Source: Polaromonas sp. CG_9.7 (GTDB taxonomy: Bacteria > Pseudomonadota > Gammaproteobacteria > Burkholderiales > Burkholderiaceae_C). Taken from it: a DNA stretch of 64,000 bases. A program made the translations under genes and the position numbers. The stretch is from assembly GCF_015752205.1 (NCBI RefSeq), contig NZ_JADOVG010000003.1, forward strand, positions 1 through 64,000. The letters run 5' to 3'. The notes below the pieces were generated by a model, which was not told the origin of the DNA, ran no database searches, and was given only the letters and a program-made list of their open reading frames with translations. This document shows, in pieces, positions 42,908 to 53,479 of this stretch; positions within the stretch are counted from its first letter, which is position 1; the number at the start of each line of letters is the position of its first letter.

Positions 42908-43512
42908 TCATGCCTGTGCGGCTGTCAGCTGGTGCCGGGCCATCCACAGGTCGGAGAGTGTTTTGAGTTCCAGCGTTTTTTCTTCAATCCCGGATTAGCG
43001 CATTTTCACAAACCTGAACTGGGGCTTGACCTTGGCCCGGATGCCAGCATTGCACCTCCCGATTTTGTCAATGAGCGCATCGACAGGATTGCCCGCCTTA
43101 TCAAACTCTCGACGCTTGCCTGGACGCATGGCGATGCTCATGCGCGCATCAGGCGTGGCATCGGGCCGCTTGTCGGCACCTTGACACCCTCCATCGAAAT
43201 AAACACCAGTTTCTTCTCCGTGCGCCGGCGCGTTGCCATCGGTGACGTCGGCCACATGATCGGCTGTGCCGCGCAGGGTGGGCCCTAGACCGTAGTCGGC
43301 ATCTACGCAAATATGCGTCTTCCTCCCGAAGTGCCACTGGTTGACCTTCTGGCTCGAACGCATCTCCGCGCCACGCTTGCCCGGTTCGGCCCCTGGCGAA
43401 ATACGGCACGATCAGCGCGTCCCAGGGAGAACATGCTGCATCTGCTCCAGGAACTCGAGCTTGCGCGTTCTTTTAACGTTCAGTTTCAGTTCAAGGCTTG
43501 TTTGTCTCATGA
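42908..43512 (-). pseudogene. decayed IS5-family transposase
   Basis: Read on the minus strand, fragments in changing frames line up with an IS5-type transposase. The N terminus is MRQTSLELKLNVKRTRK...FLEQMQHVLPGTR. The middle has QWHFGRKTHICVDADYGL, then ADHVADVTDGNAPAHGEETG and GGCQGADKRPDA. The end has ALIDKIGRCNAGIRAKV and EKTLELKTLSDLWMARHQL. At least two frame changes and a shortened middle make it inactive. It lies in the accessory block between the PQQ dehydrogenase and rpsT and may mark how that block arrived. Confidence 0.8.
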
Positions 43513-43705
43513 CAAGAAAAGATGCTACTGAGCGCTTACAGCCACCCGACAAAGGACGGGGTTTTGCTGTGTGTCCCTCAATGAATACCGCCGGGCGCTG
43601 TGTGACGGCGTTGCAGCGTGCCAGAGGTGTCTGAGAGAATTTTGAAGGTGCCGACACTCTGGGTGGTTGTTGGTGCTCTAGTACAGACCTGGAAAAGCTT
43701 CGTCG

Positions 43706-43711
43706 TATAAT
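43706..43711 (+). promoter_or_regulatory. -10 box of rpsT promoter
   Basis: Perfect TATAAT 56 bases before the rpsT start. The -35 region is poor (TACAGA at 43682-43687, 18-base spacing), so the promoter may rely on flanking elements or growth-rate control. Confidence 0.55.
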
Positions 43712-43766
43712 CGGAGGCTTTGCTGCATCATCCACAGACTCCTCCCAGGATTAAAGGAAATTTATT

Positions 43767-44087
43767 ATGGCAACCGCCAAACCCAAGAAAAAGAACCCCC
43801 GTCTCGCCTCCGGCCGCAAGCGCGTCCGCCAGGACGTCAAACTCAATGCCGCGAACACCTCGCTGCGCTCGAAATACCGCACTGCTGTCAAGAACGTCGA
43901 AAAAGCTGTTCTGGCCGGCGACAAAGACAAAGCCAAGGACTTGTTCGCCAAGGCCCAAAGCATTGTGGACACGATTTCCGACAAGGGCATCTTCCACAAG
44001 AACAAGGCCGCGCGCGACAAGAGCCGTCTGTCCGCCAAAGTGAAAGCCCTGGCCCTGAAGCCCGCCCCGGAAACCGCAACCGCCTGA
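43767..44087 (+). CDS. rpsT: 30S ribosomal protein S20
   Basis: The 106-residue basic protein starts after AAAGGAAA. It opens with [19 protein letters not shown] and includes [20 protein letters not shown] and [26 protein letters not shown] in parts, the S20 signature. It is about 19 residues longer than the E. coli protein, mainly at the C terminus, as in other Burkholderiales. It binds 16S rRNA early in assembly. A clear intrinsic terminator follows. Confidence 0.97.
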   Translation: MATAKPKKKNPRLASGRKRVRQDVKLNAANTSLRSKYRTAVKNVEKAVLAGDKDKAKDLFAKAQSIVDTISDKGIFHKNKAARDKSRLSAKVKALALKPAPETATA

Positions 44088-44164
44088 TCATTCAGGCAAA
44101 TCGCCCGGACTGATTTTTCATAAAAGCCAGTCTGCCGTTTTGTCGGGTGCGCTGCAGCAAAAGT

Positions 44165-44191
44165 AAAAAACCGCCTTCGGGCGGTTTTTTT
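44165..44191 (+). terminator. intrinsic terminator after rpsT
   Basis: AAAAAACCGCC-TTC-GGGCGG followed by TTTTTTT; strong stem-loop with T run 78 bases past the stop codon. Confidence 0.93.
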
Positions 44192-44211
44192 ATGGGTGAA
44201 CTTCTTTGATC

Positions 44212-44269
44212 GCTATAAAATTAGTAGCTGCTTAACCAAGAAACGCTTGCGCAAATAGGCTTTTTGACA
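44212..44269 (+). repeat. dispersed 58-bp repeat, copy 8
   Basis: Core GCTATAAAATTAGTAGC (44212-44228), 19 nt, then TGCGCAAATAGGCTTTTT. Directly behind the rpsT terminator, between convergent genes. Confidence 0.7.
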
Positions 44270-44335
44270 TCAAACCAGACAAGTTGAACCAACTGACGAC
44301 TGACGGTTTAAGGCAAATGACGCTGCAATCGAAAC

Positions 44336-44653
44336 TCAGCGTTCGGGCACATCAGGAATCAGGCAGGCCTCGACCAGTTGCAGACTGTTGTCCTTGGCAA
44401 AGTTGATGGCAAAGTCCCAGGCCATGGGTTCGGCGTCGCGCAGTTCGGCATTCACCACCACACATTTGATGCCGTTGACGACCGTCGGCACGCACCAGGG
44501 TGAATACGTCAGATGGCTGCCAGGTCGTGGACCGCCCGGGCGAAACTGGCTCATCACGCCGCACAGCCTGTCTGCCCAGTCACTGGGGCGGAAGGTTTTG
44601 CCATCAAGCGTGATGCCCTGAATAAAGACTTCTTTAGGGGAATTGGAGACCAT
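44336..44653 (-). CDS. DUF3579-family protein
   Basis: Start at MVSNSPKEVFIQGITLDGK gives 105 residues, the usual length for this betaproteobacterial family. Other family stretches are FRPSDWADRLCGVMSQF and WCVPTVVNGIKCVVVNAEL, with MAWDFAINFAKDN. No catalytic motif is known to me. It is typically found between rpsT and argD, as here. A short AT-rich stretch upstream (TATCTTATATAAG) could be the promoter. Confidence 0.88.
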   Translation of the reverse strand: MVSNSPKEVFIQGITLDGKTFRPSDWADRLCGVMSQFRPGGPRPGSHLTYSPWCVPTVVNGIKCVVVNAELRDAEPMAWDFAINFAKDNSLQLVEACLIPDVPER

Positions 44654-44903
44654 CGGATGGAAGGTTTTTGTACGTGCCAGGGGTGAGGATAAACCCCATG
44701 CTGCGCCGCACAACAATTCTATCTTATATAAGACTCAGCCCTTATCCGGCAATCCCCAGCGCCTGTTGGGGCCACTCGCAGAGCGCATGACAGTGATGCG
44801 GCATGGTCACGAAAGCGTGTGAAGTCTGCGCCTAAAATAAACTTCAGACCCGCTCAATTTATCGCGGCCACCTTGTTGCTTGCCACTGTCCCGGAGTTTT
44901 CCC

Positions 44904-46118
44904 ATGACCGCTGCCCTTCCCGATCACATCGAAGCCGCTTCCCCGCATGTGATGAACACCTACGGCCGCTTGCCGATTGCCCTCTCGCACGGCCAGGGCT
45001 GCCGCGTCTGGGATGTGAACGGCAAGTCATACCTCGATGCGCTGGGCGGCATTGCCGTCAATACCGTGGGCCATAACCACCCCAAGCTGGTGGCGGCATT
45101 GCGCGATCAGGTCGGAAAGATCATCCACAGCTCCAACTACTACCATGTGCCGCTGCAGGAAACGCTGGCGGCCAAGCTGGTGGAACTGTCAGGACTTGAA
45201 AACGTGTTTTTCTGCTCGACCGGACTGGAAGCGAACGAAGCCGCACTCAAGCTGGCACGCAAGTTCGGTCACGACAAGGGCGTTGAACGCCCGGAGATCG
45301 TGGTGTACGAAAAAGCCTTCCACGGCCGCAGCATCGCCACGCTGAGCGCCACCGGCAACCCGAAGGTTCAGGCCGGTTTTGGCCCGCTGGTCGAAGGATT
45401 CATTCGCGTGCCGATCAACAACATCGACGAACTGAAAGCGGCTACAGAAGGCAATCCGAATGTGGTGGCGGTGTTTTTTGAAGCCATTCAGGGCGAAGGC
45501 GGCGTTCACCCGATGAACAACGAGTATTTGCAACAGGTGCGCGCCCTGTGCGACGAACGCGACTGGCTGCTGATGATTGACGAAGTGCAATGTGGCATGG
45601 GCCGCACCGGCAAATGGTTTGCGCACCAGTGGGCCGGCATCAAGCCCGACGTCATGCCACTGGCCAAGGGGCTGGGTTCGGGCGTGCCGATTGGCGCGGT
45701 GGTGGCGGGCGCCAAGGCAGCGCATATTTTTGGCCCTGGCAACCACGGCACGACTTTTGGCGGCAATCCGCTGGCCATGCGTGCCGGCGTGGAAACCATT
45801 CGCATCATGGAAGAAGAAGGCCTGATGGCCAATGCGGTGATGGTGGGCGACCATTTGCGAACTGCGTTCACCCGCGAACTCGGCGATCTGCCGGGCTTCA
45901 AGGAAATTCGTGGTCTTGGCCTGATGCTCGGCATCGAACTGACAAAGCCTTGCGGCGTACTGGTTGGCCGTGCTGCCGAAAACGGCCTGCTGATCAGCGT
46001 TACCGCCGACACCGTGATCCGCATGGTGCCTTCGCTCATCATGACCATGGCCGAGGCCGATGAAGTCGTGGCGATCTTGTGTCCGCTGATCAAGCAACTG
46101 CTGCAGGAAGGTGCATGA
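44904..46118 (+). CDS. argD: acetylornithine aminotransferase
   Basis: Start at MTAALPDHIEAAS after GGAG gives 404 residues. The class III aminotransferase motifs are present: VWDVNGKSYLDALGGIAVNTVGH in parts, FFCSTGLEANEAALKLARK, LLMIDEVQCGMGRTGKWFAHQ, and the PLP Lys in DVMPLAKGLGSGVPIGA. NHGTTFGGNPLAM follows. It transaminates N-acetylglutamate semialdehyde, and probably succinyldiaminopimelate semialdehyde, in arginine and lysine synthesis. argF follows with an ATGA overlap. Confidence 0.93.
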   Translation: MTAALPDHIEAASPHVMNTYGRLPIALSHGQGCRVWDVNGKSYLDALGGIAVNTVGHNHPKLVAALRDQVGKIIHSSNYYHVPLQETLAAKLVELSGLENVFFCSTGLEANEAALKLARKFGHDKGVERPEIVVYEKAFHGRSIATLSATGNPKVQAGFGPLVEGFIRVPINNIDELKAATEGNPNVVAVFFEAIQGEGGVHPMNNEYLQQVRALCDERDWLLMIDEVQCGMGRTGKWFAHQWAGIKPDVMPLAKGLGSGVPIGAVVAGAKAAHIFGPGNHGTTFGGNPLAMRAGVETIRIMEEEGLMANAVMVGDHLRTAFTRELGDLPGFKEIRGLGLMLGIELTKPCGVLVGRAAENGLLISVTADTVIRMVPSLIMTMAEADEVVAILCPLIKQLLQEGA

Positions 46119-47056
46119 CCATGAGCATGTCCAGCCCCCCTACGCCTCTCAAGCATTACCTCCAGTTCAGCGACCTGAGCGCTGATGACTATGCCTACGT
46201 GTTCGCGCGTGCCGCGCTGATCAAGAAAAAATTCAAGGCCTACGAAAAGCACCAACCGCTGATCGACCGCACGCTGGTGATGATTTTCGAGAAAGCCTCG
46301 ACCCGCACCCGCGTGAGTTTCGAGGCCGGCATGTACCAGCTGGGCGGCACGGTGGTGAACCTCACCACCGAAGGCAGCCAGCTGGGCCGCGCCGAACCGA
46401 TCGAGGACAGCGCCAAGGTCATTAGCCGCATGGTCGACCTGGTGATGATCCGCACCTTCGAGCAAACCAAGATCGAGCGCTTTGCCGAGCATTCGCGGGT
46501 GCCTGTCATCAACGGCCTGACCAACGAATTTCACCCCTGCCAGATCCTGGCTGACATCTTCACCTACATCGAGCACCGGGGCTCGATCAAAGGCAAGACG
46601 GTGGCCTGGGTCGGCGACGGCAACAACATGGCCAACACCTGGCTGCAGGCCAGCGAAATCCTTGGCTTCAAGGTCCACCTGAGCACGCCCGGCGGATATG
46701 AAGTGGACCAGTCGATTGCCGGCATTCGCTCGACCGAAAGTTACCAGGTCTTCAAGGACCCGATGCAGGCCTGCCTTTGTGCCGACCTGGTGACCACCGA
46801 CGTCTGGACCAGCATGGGCTACGAGGCAGAAAACGAAGCCCGCAAGGCAGCCTTTGCCGACTGGTGCGTGGACAGCGACATGATGCGCGCCGCACAGCCC
46901 GATGCGCTGTTCATGCACTGCCTGCCGGCGCACCGGGGCGAGGAGGTCGAAGCCGACGTAATCGACGGCCCGCAATCGGTGGTCTGGGACGAGGCGGAGA
47001 ACCGCATGCATGTGCAGAAAGCCCTGATGGAATTCCTGCTGCTCGGACGCCTGTAG
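46115..47056 (+). CDS. argF: ornithine carbamoyltransferase
   Basis: The 313-residue enzyme has the carbamoyl phosphate loop KASTRTRVSFEAGMYQLGG, the FHPCQILAD site with its Cys-free HPxQ core, VAWVGDGNNMANTW and the ornithine site MHCLPAHRGEEV. It makes citrulline from ornithine. ATG at 46115 overlaps the argD stop; ATG at 46121 is an alternative with AGGAAGG upstream of both. Translational coupling with argD is likely. Confidence 0.95.
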   Translation: MTMSMSSPPTPLKHYLQFSDLSADDYAYVFARAALIKKKFKAYEKHQPLIDRTLVMIFEKASTRTRVSFEAGMYQLGGTVVNLTTEGSQLGRAEPIEDSAKVISRMVDLVMIRTFEQTKIERFAEHSRVPVINGLTNEFHPCQILADIFTYIEHRGSIKGKTVAWVGDGNNMANTWLQASEILGFKVHLSTPGGYEVDQSIAGIRSTESYQVFKDPMQACLCADLVTTDVWTSMGYEAENEARKAAFADWCVDSDMMRAAQPDALFMHCLPAHRGEEVEADVIDGPQSVVWDEAENRMHVQKALMEFLLLGRL

Positions 47057-47084
47057 CAACGCAATAGCGTCGAGAATCCCGACG

Positions 47085-47321
47085 TCAACGCTCCGGCTTC
47101 ATCCACAGCGGCTGGCGTTGCCCTTCAACGTTAACCGCTGCAGGGCGCTTTCCAGCCGTTGCGCAGCCGCCGCAACTGCTGCAAGCACCGCAACCGGGTT
47201 TTTCACCCAGCTTTTTTTGCAGCCGCCCCAGCCGGCGGCGCAGGCCGGCGGGCATCCAGTACCACAGCGCATAGGCAGCGGCAAAAGCCACCATGATTCC
47301 GGTAATCCATTGCTGCAGCAT
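47085..47321 (-). CDS. FeoB-associated Cys-rich membrane protein
   Basis: The ATG at 47321 has GGGGAGG eight bases upstream; a GTG at 47330 overlapping feoB is less likely. The 78-residue product has one membrane helix (WITGIMVAFAAAYALWYWM), a basic stretch (LRRRLGRLQKKLG) and a Cys cluster CGACSSCGGC, the pattern of small proteins encoded after feoB. The cysteines could bind Fe or an Fe-S cluster and link to iron uptake; direct proof is lacking in this group. Third gene of the feo operon. Confidence 0.8.
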   Translation of the reverse strand: MLQQWITGIMVAFAAAYALWYWMPAGLRRRLGRLQKKLGEKPGCGACSSCGGCATAGKRPAAVNVEGQRQPLWMKPER

Positions 47322-47322
47322 C

Positions 47323-49208
<1,886 letters not shown>

Positions 49209-49212
<4 letters not shown>

Positions 49213-49511
49213 GCGGCGCAGGCCGCAACAGCGGCCAGCGGGCCCACACGAATCAGCGCGGCCTCATGGCTCCGAAGGGCAAACGTCGTATGCCCCACCC
49301 TGACCGCCAGCGGATCGTTGCCCGGAAAACCACGCGCCATGACCTGCACCGGCTCGCCGGGCAGAAAACCGATTTCCAGCAGGCGCAGCAAGACTTCACG
49401 CTCCTCCTCATCGCCTGGCGGCATCAGCCTGAGCACCTGAGCGGGCAAGCGCTGCGGCCATTCATCGAGTCCGATGTCTGCCGTACCAGAGGATAAATGG
49501 GCCAGGGTCAT
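49209..49511 (-). CDS. feoA: ferrous iron transport protein FeoA
   Basis: The 100-residue SH3-like protein has LRLMPPGDEEEREVLLRLLEIGFLPGEPVQVMAR in parts and a C-terminal VGHTTFALRSHEAALIRV. It supports FeoB at the cytoplasmic face. It is the first gene of the operon and lies right behind a Fur-box-like palindrome. Confidence 0.92.
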
Positions 49512-49532
49512 GGTTGCCGCACTCTATTAAAT

Positions 49533-49551
49533 GAAAATGATTCTCATTGTA
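49533..49551. promoter_or_regulatory. Fur box upstream of feoAB
   Basis: GAAAATGATTCTCATTGTA matches the 19-bp Fur consensus at 14 of 19 positions. It lies about 20 bases upstream of the feoA start, so Fe-Fur should repress the operon. Confidence 0.88.
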
Positions 49552-49682
49552 TAAGTAACAGATGGCATCGTGATGCCCGTCAGCCTGAATCACCTTGATG
49601 CAGATCATCCTGCCAAGCCGAAGCGCCGGCCTGATGGCGATCTGAAGCCGTCAAGGCCCTTCAGGAGAGTGCTTTGGCGGCA

Positions 49683-50435
49683 TCAGCCCCGGCCGACAAA
49701 TGGCATTTTCGTCGCCATGATGGTCATGAACTGGATGTTGGTGCTCAGCGGCAGCGCTGCCATGTGGACCACTGCATCGGCCACTTCGCTCGCGTCCATC
49801 ATCGCTTCGATGGCGATCTCGCCATTCGCCTGCGGCACGCCGGTCGCCATGCGCGCCGACAACTCGGTCAGCGCATTGCCAATGTCGATCTGCCCGCAGG
49901 CGATGTTGTACTTGCGGCCGTCAAGCGAAATTGCCTTGGTCAAGCCCGTGATGGCATGCTTGGTTGACGTGTAAGGCGCCGAGTTGGGCCGGGGCGCATG
50001 CGCCGAAATCGAGCCGTTGTTGATGATGCGGCCGCCCTGCGGCAATTGATTTTTCATCATCCTGAAAGCGCCCTGCGCGCACAGGAAGGAACCGGTCAGG
50101 TTGATGTTCACAACGTTTTGCCACTGGTCGTACGTCAGGTCTTCAAAGCCGGCGCGTGGCGAATTGACGCCAGCATTGTTGAATAAAACGTCCAGGCGGC
50201 CAAATTTTTCCTTGATGGTGGAAAACAGCGCATCGACCGACTCGGGCTGGCTGACATCGGTGGCGACGGGCAGGATACGGTCGCGGCCAGCAGCCTTGGC
50301 AACCTCTTGCAGCAGCTCGATGCGGCGCCCGGCCAGCACCACGCGATAGCCTGCCGCCAGCAGCGCCAGCGCTACCGCCTTGCCGATGCCGGTTCCCGCG
50401 CCAGTCACGAGGGCCACTTTGTCGATTGAAGTCAT
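49683..50435 (-). CDS. short-chain dehydrogenase/reductase
   Basis: The 250-residue classical SDR has cofactor loop [13 protein letters not shown], active-site Ser in [12 protein letters not shown], and the YTSTK catalytic Tyr/Lys pair. Arg/Arg after beta 2 (AGRRIELL) points to NADP(H). Substrate unknown. It sits alone between the feo operon and the Fe/2OG-oxygenase-like gene, about 170 bases downstream of the feoA promoter region but on the same strand. Confidence 0.9.
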   Translation of the reverse strand: MTSIDKVALVTGAGTGIGKAVALALLAAGYRVVLAGRRIELLQEVAKAAGRDRILPVATDVSQPESVDALFSTIKEKFGRLDVLFNNAGVNSPRAGFEDLTYDQWQNVVNINLTGSFLCAQGAFRMMKNQLPQGGRIINNGSISAHAPRPNSAPYTSTKHAITGLTKAISLDGRKYNIACGQIDIGNALTELSARMATGVPQANGEIAIEAMMDASEVADAVVHMAALPLSTNIQFMTIMATKMPFVGRG

Positions 50436-50586
50436 GAAAAAACCTTTGTCTTTTATAAGTCAACGTGAAACAACGCAGCCCTGTGGCCGCACGAGCAAGG
50501 ATTCTCGCCCATGCTTGTCAAAATGATGAATACGAAAAATCAGCCCATGGTGGTCGGCCAGCTGGCTATTTTTTCAGGTTGGGGGA

Positions 50587-51327
50587 TTAATCAACGCGGC
50601 GCCAACGGCCGGAAGCCGGACACACTTCGGCCCGTGCGCCGTAAAGCCAGACTTGCTCCTCATCCAATGGCAGACATGCTGCCTTGTCGATGTCGAATTT
50701 GATCCCGAGCACGCGCGCCACGTCGGCATGCTCGATGGCAAGCTCCCAGGTCAGGAATACCTGCGTGCAGTCGAGGTCGTTCGGGAAATCGCCAATATCA
50801 AAGTCGCTGCTGTCGCGCGGAACAACCGCATGCGGCTGGCCGGTGTCGAAGATCACCAGCGTTCCCTTTGTCAGGGGAATTCGATGGCCGCTCGACGGAA
50901 AATGCAGGTCCAGGCCCTTGTCGTCGCTCAGAAAAAGATTGCAAAACGCAGCGCTGCCGTACTGCGCGCCGTCATGGTGGTAGCGTGCGCCGCGGCAGAC
51001 CATCAGCGCGACGTCGCATTGGGCAAGCATGCCAGGCAACCCGATCGAGGTCGTCCAGCCGGACACCGCTTGCACGCATTGCCGGTAGTCCGGCCAGCGC
51101 GCACGGGCGCGCGGCAAAGGCAGGGACTCGACGTCACCGGGGACCAATTGCAGGCGCAGCGAGATGTCCGTGTTCCAGTCGGCCATCAGCCTGGCAGGCA
51201 GCACAGGCACATCGACCGTGCCAGACAGCACGACGCTGCTGACGCTTCGGCTGCGAAGGGCGTCGCCGCTCCAGTAATACGAAACTGGCCGGTGCTGTAC
51301 CAAAGGCGATTCATAAGGGTGGCTCAT
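50587..51327 (-). CDS. putative Fe(II)/2-oxoglutarate oxygenase-like protein
   Basis: The start at MSHPYESPL is preferred to the longer frame from 51465. The 246-residue product has a jelly-roll-like core. YHHDGAQYGSAAFCNLFLSD holds an HxD pair, and GTLVIFDTGQPHAVVPR holds a distal His with a following Arg, the expected 2-His-1-Asp and 2OG-Arg set. Spacing of about 50 residues fits the superfamily. Substrate unknown. It is divergent from the kynBUA operon with a perfect palindrome between, so a link to tryptophan or kynurenine chemistry is possible but unproven. Confidence 0.6.
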   Translation of the reverse strand: MSHPYESPLVQHRPVSYYWSGDALRSRSVSSVVLSGTVDVPVLPARLMADWNTDISLRLQLVPGDVESLPLPRARARWPDYRQCVQAVSGWTTSIGLPGMLAQCDVALMVCRGARYHHDGAQYGSAAFCNLFLSDDKGLDLHFPSSGHRIPLTKGTLVIFDTGQPHAVVPRDSSDFDIGDFPNDLDCTQVFLTWELAIEHADVARVLGIKFDIDKAACLPLDEEQVWLYGARAEVCPASGRWRRVD

Positions 51328-51429
51328 CGGGACCAGTGTAGTCACGGCGACACGCCAGGTTTTTCGAATCCATCGCACGCGCACCGCCCTTCCCCGACGC
51401 TGCGCAACTGCCCGGTCTGTGGCCTTCAC

Positions 51430-51441
51430 TGTAAATTTACA
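51430..51441. promoter_or_regulatory. palindromic operator candidate upstream of kynB
   Basis: TGTAAATTTACA is a perfect 12-bp palindrome 57 bases before kynB and 103 before the divergent start. In Burkholderia and Pseudomonas, kyn genes are controlled by the Lrp/AsnC-type KynR, which binds AT-rich palindromes. No kynR gene is in the window. Confidence 0.45.
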
Positions 51442-51497
51442 AAATAAGTTGGAAATAACCGACACCGCGGCTTTTTCTTAAATGCTACCTTTGCCGC

Positions 51498-52181
51498 ATG
51501 ACGCAACCCGCTTCCCCTCTTGCTTCCCCTTTTTCCGCCGCTGCTGCTCCCGCCAGGCGCCTGAAACTCTGGGACATCTCGCCTGCGGTGGACGCGCATT
51601 CCGACGTCTTTCCCGGCGACACCGCTTATTCGCAGCAACTGCATTTTTCGCTCGCGCCCGAGTGCCCGGTCAACGTCAACCGCATCACGCTGTCGCCGCA
51701 CACCGGCGCACATGCCGATGCGCCACTGCACTACGCCAGCGGCGAAGCGGCGATTGGCGCGGTCGATCTGCAGCCTTACCTTGGGCCGTGCCGCGTCATC
51801 CATTGCCTGGACAGCGGACAGCTGATCGAGCCCGCGCACCTGGCCCACGCACTTGAAAACCTGCCCGCCCGAGTGCTGCTGCGCACATCCCGCGCCGCCA
51901 GCCAGTCCTGGGCATCGTTTAGTGCGATTGCGCCCGCCACGCTTGCGCTGCTAGCTAGTAAAAACATAGCGCTTATCGGTATTGACACGCCCAGCGTGGA
52001 CCCGGCCGCCAGCCAGGACCTGCCCTGCCACCACCTGCTGCTGGCGCACGGCCTGCGGGTGCTGGAAAACCTGGTGCTCGACGACGTGCCCGAAGGCGAC
52101 TACGAACTCATCGCCCTGCCCCTCAAGCTGATGCAGGCCGACGCCTCGCCGGTTCGCGCCATCCTGCGCGAACTGCCCTGA
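51498..52181 (+). CDS. kynB: kynurenine formamidase
   Basis: The 227-residue cyclase-family protein has the metal site HTGAHADAPLHY (HxGxHxDxPxH), preceded by WDISPAVDAHSDVFPGDTAY in parts, and IGIDTPSVDPAASQDLPCHHLLL near the C terminus. It hydrolyses N-formylkynurenine to kynurenine. The N terminus is some 20 residues longer than usual and Ala/Pro-rich, so a later start is possible. It heads kynB-kynU-kynA. Codons 153-158 coincide with the core of the dispersed repeat. Confidence 0.94.
   Translation: MTQPASPLASPFSAAAAPARRLKLWDISPAVDAHSDVFPGDTAYSQQLHFSLAPECPVNVNRITLSPHTGAHADAPLHYASGEAAIGAVDLQPYLGPCRVIHCLDSGQLIEPAHLAHALENLPARVLLRTSRAASQSWASFSAIAPATLALLASKNIALIGIDTPSVDPAASQDLPCHHLLLAHGLRVLENLVLDDVPEGDYELIALPLKLMQADASPVRAILRELP
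51954..51970 (+). repeat. repeat core only (GCTA-N9-TAGC) inside kynB
   Basis: GCTAGTAAAAACATAGC, coding Ala-Ser-Lys-Asn-Ile. The 19-nt spaced TGCGC box of full copies is missing, so it may be a partial copy or a chance match. Confidence 0.35.
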
Positions 52182-52200
52182 ACCCTGAAAGACCGCCGAC

Positions 52201-53478
52201 ATGACGCCCACCCTGCAAGACTGCCGCGCCCTGGATGCGCAAGACCCGCTGCGCGCGCTGCGCCAGCAGTTCACGCTGCCCGAAGGCGTGATTTACCTCG
52301 ATGGCAATTCGCTCGGCGTGCTGCCCACCGCCACCGCCTCCCGCGTGGCCGAGGCGGTGACGCAGGAATGGGGCCAGGGCCTGATCCGCTCCTGGAACAG
52401 CGCCGGCTGGTTCGATGCGCCGCAGCGCCTGGGCGACAAGATTGCACGGCTGGTGGGCGCCGCGCCCGGCGAGGTCGTGGCCACCGACAGCACGTCGGTC
52501 AACCTCTACAAGGTGCTGAGCGCCGCGCTCAACATCGCCCGCGAGGATGCGCCAGTCCGCACCGTGCTGGTCAGCGAACGCAGCAACTTTCCGACCGACC
52601 TCTACATCGCCGAGTCGCTGTGCCGGGAACGCGGCTTGCAACTGCGGCTGGTCGAGCCCGAGGACATGGCCGGCGCCTTGACCGCCGAAGTTGCCGTGCT
52701 GATGCTGACGCATGTCAACTACCGCACCGGCGCGATGCACGACATCGCGGCCGTGACCCAGGCCGCCCACCGAGCCGGCATCCTGGCGGTCTGGGACTTG
52801 GCGCACAGTGCCGGCGCGGTGCCGGTGGACCTGAACGGCGCGCAGGCCGACTTCGCCGTGGGCTGCAGCTACAAATACCTGAATGGCGGCCCCGGCGCAC
52901 CCGCCTTTGTCTGGGCGCATTCACGGCACGCCAGCCGTTTCTGGCAGCCGCTGGCCGGCTGGTGGGGCCATGCCGCGCCCTTTGAGTTCACGCCCGACTA
53001 TCGCCCGGCCCCCGGCATCACGCGCTTTTTGTGCGGCACGCAGCCAATCCTGAGCCTGGCAGCGCTCGATTGCGGGCTGGACACCGTGCTGGCGGCCGAA
53101 CCATTGGGCGGCATGGCGGCGCTGCGCGCCAAGTCGCTGGCGCTGAGCGAGCTGTTCATCGCGCTGGTTGAAGCGCGCTGCGCCGGCCACGGCCTCGGGC
53201 TGGCAACGCCGCGCGACCCGGCGCAGCGCGGCTCGCAGGTCTGCCTGACGCGCCCCGAAGGCGCCTATGCCATCGTGCAGGCGCTGATTGCCCGGGGTGT
53301 GATTGGCGACTTCCGCGCGGGCGACGGCAACCGGCACCTGGACATCCTGCGCTTTGGATTGACGCCGCTGTACATCGGCTTTGAAGACGTGTGGCAGGCG
53401 GTCGAGCATTTGCGGCAGGTGCTGGAATCCGGCGAGTGGCAGCAAGCCCGGTTCAACCAGAAGCAGGCGGTGACCTGA
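52201..53478 (+). CDS. kynU: kynureninase
   Basis: The 425-residue PLP enzyme has [12 protein letters not shown] near the N terminus, [35 protein letters not shown] and the Schiff-base Lys in [17 protein letters not shown]. The [19 protein letters not shown] stretch completes the substrate site. It cleaves kynurenine to anthranilate and alanine. It begins 19 bases after kynB, with kynA next. Confidence 0.96.
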   Translation: MTPTLQDCRALDAQDPLRALRQQFTLPEGVIYLDGNSLGVLPTATASRVAEAVTQEWGQGLIRSWNSAGWFDAPQRLGDKIARLVGAAPGEVVATDSTSVNLYKVLSAALNIAREDAPVRTVLVSERSNFPTDLYIAESLCRERGLQLRLVEPEDMAGALTAEVAVLMLTHVNYRTGAMHDIAAVTQAAHRAGILAVWDLAHSAGAVPVDLNGAQADFAVGCSYKYLNGGPGAPAFVWAHSRHASRFWQPLAGWWGHAAPFEFTPDYRPAPGITRFLCGTQPILSLAALDCGLDTVLAAEPLGGMAALRAKSLALSELFIALVEARCAGHGLGLATPRDPAQRGSQVCLTRPEGAYAIVQALIARGVIGDFRAGDGNRHLDILRFGLTPLYIGFEDVWQAVEHLRQVLESGEWQQARFNQKQAVT

Positions 53479-53479
53479 C

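Larger units (their letters stand above)
42629..43766. other. region with IS remnant, no intact gene
   Basis: AT-rich promoter-like DNA near 42650-42850, then a frameshifted IS5-family transposase relic (42908-43512), then the rpsT leader with a TATAAT box. No terminal inverted repeats could be fixed by eye. Confidence 0.6.

Noticed and set aside
43149-43409. 86-codon minus-strand frame as a separate gene
   Set aside because: It is one of the frames of the decayed IS5 transposase.
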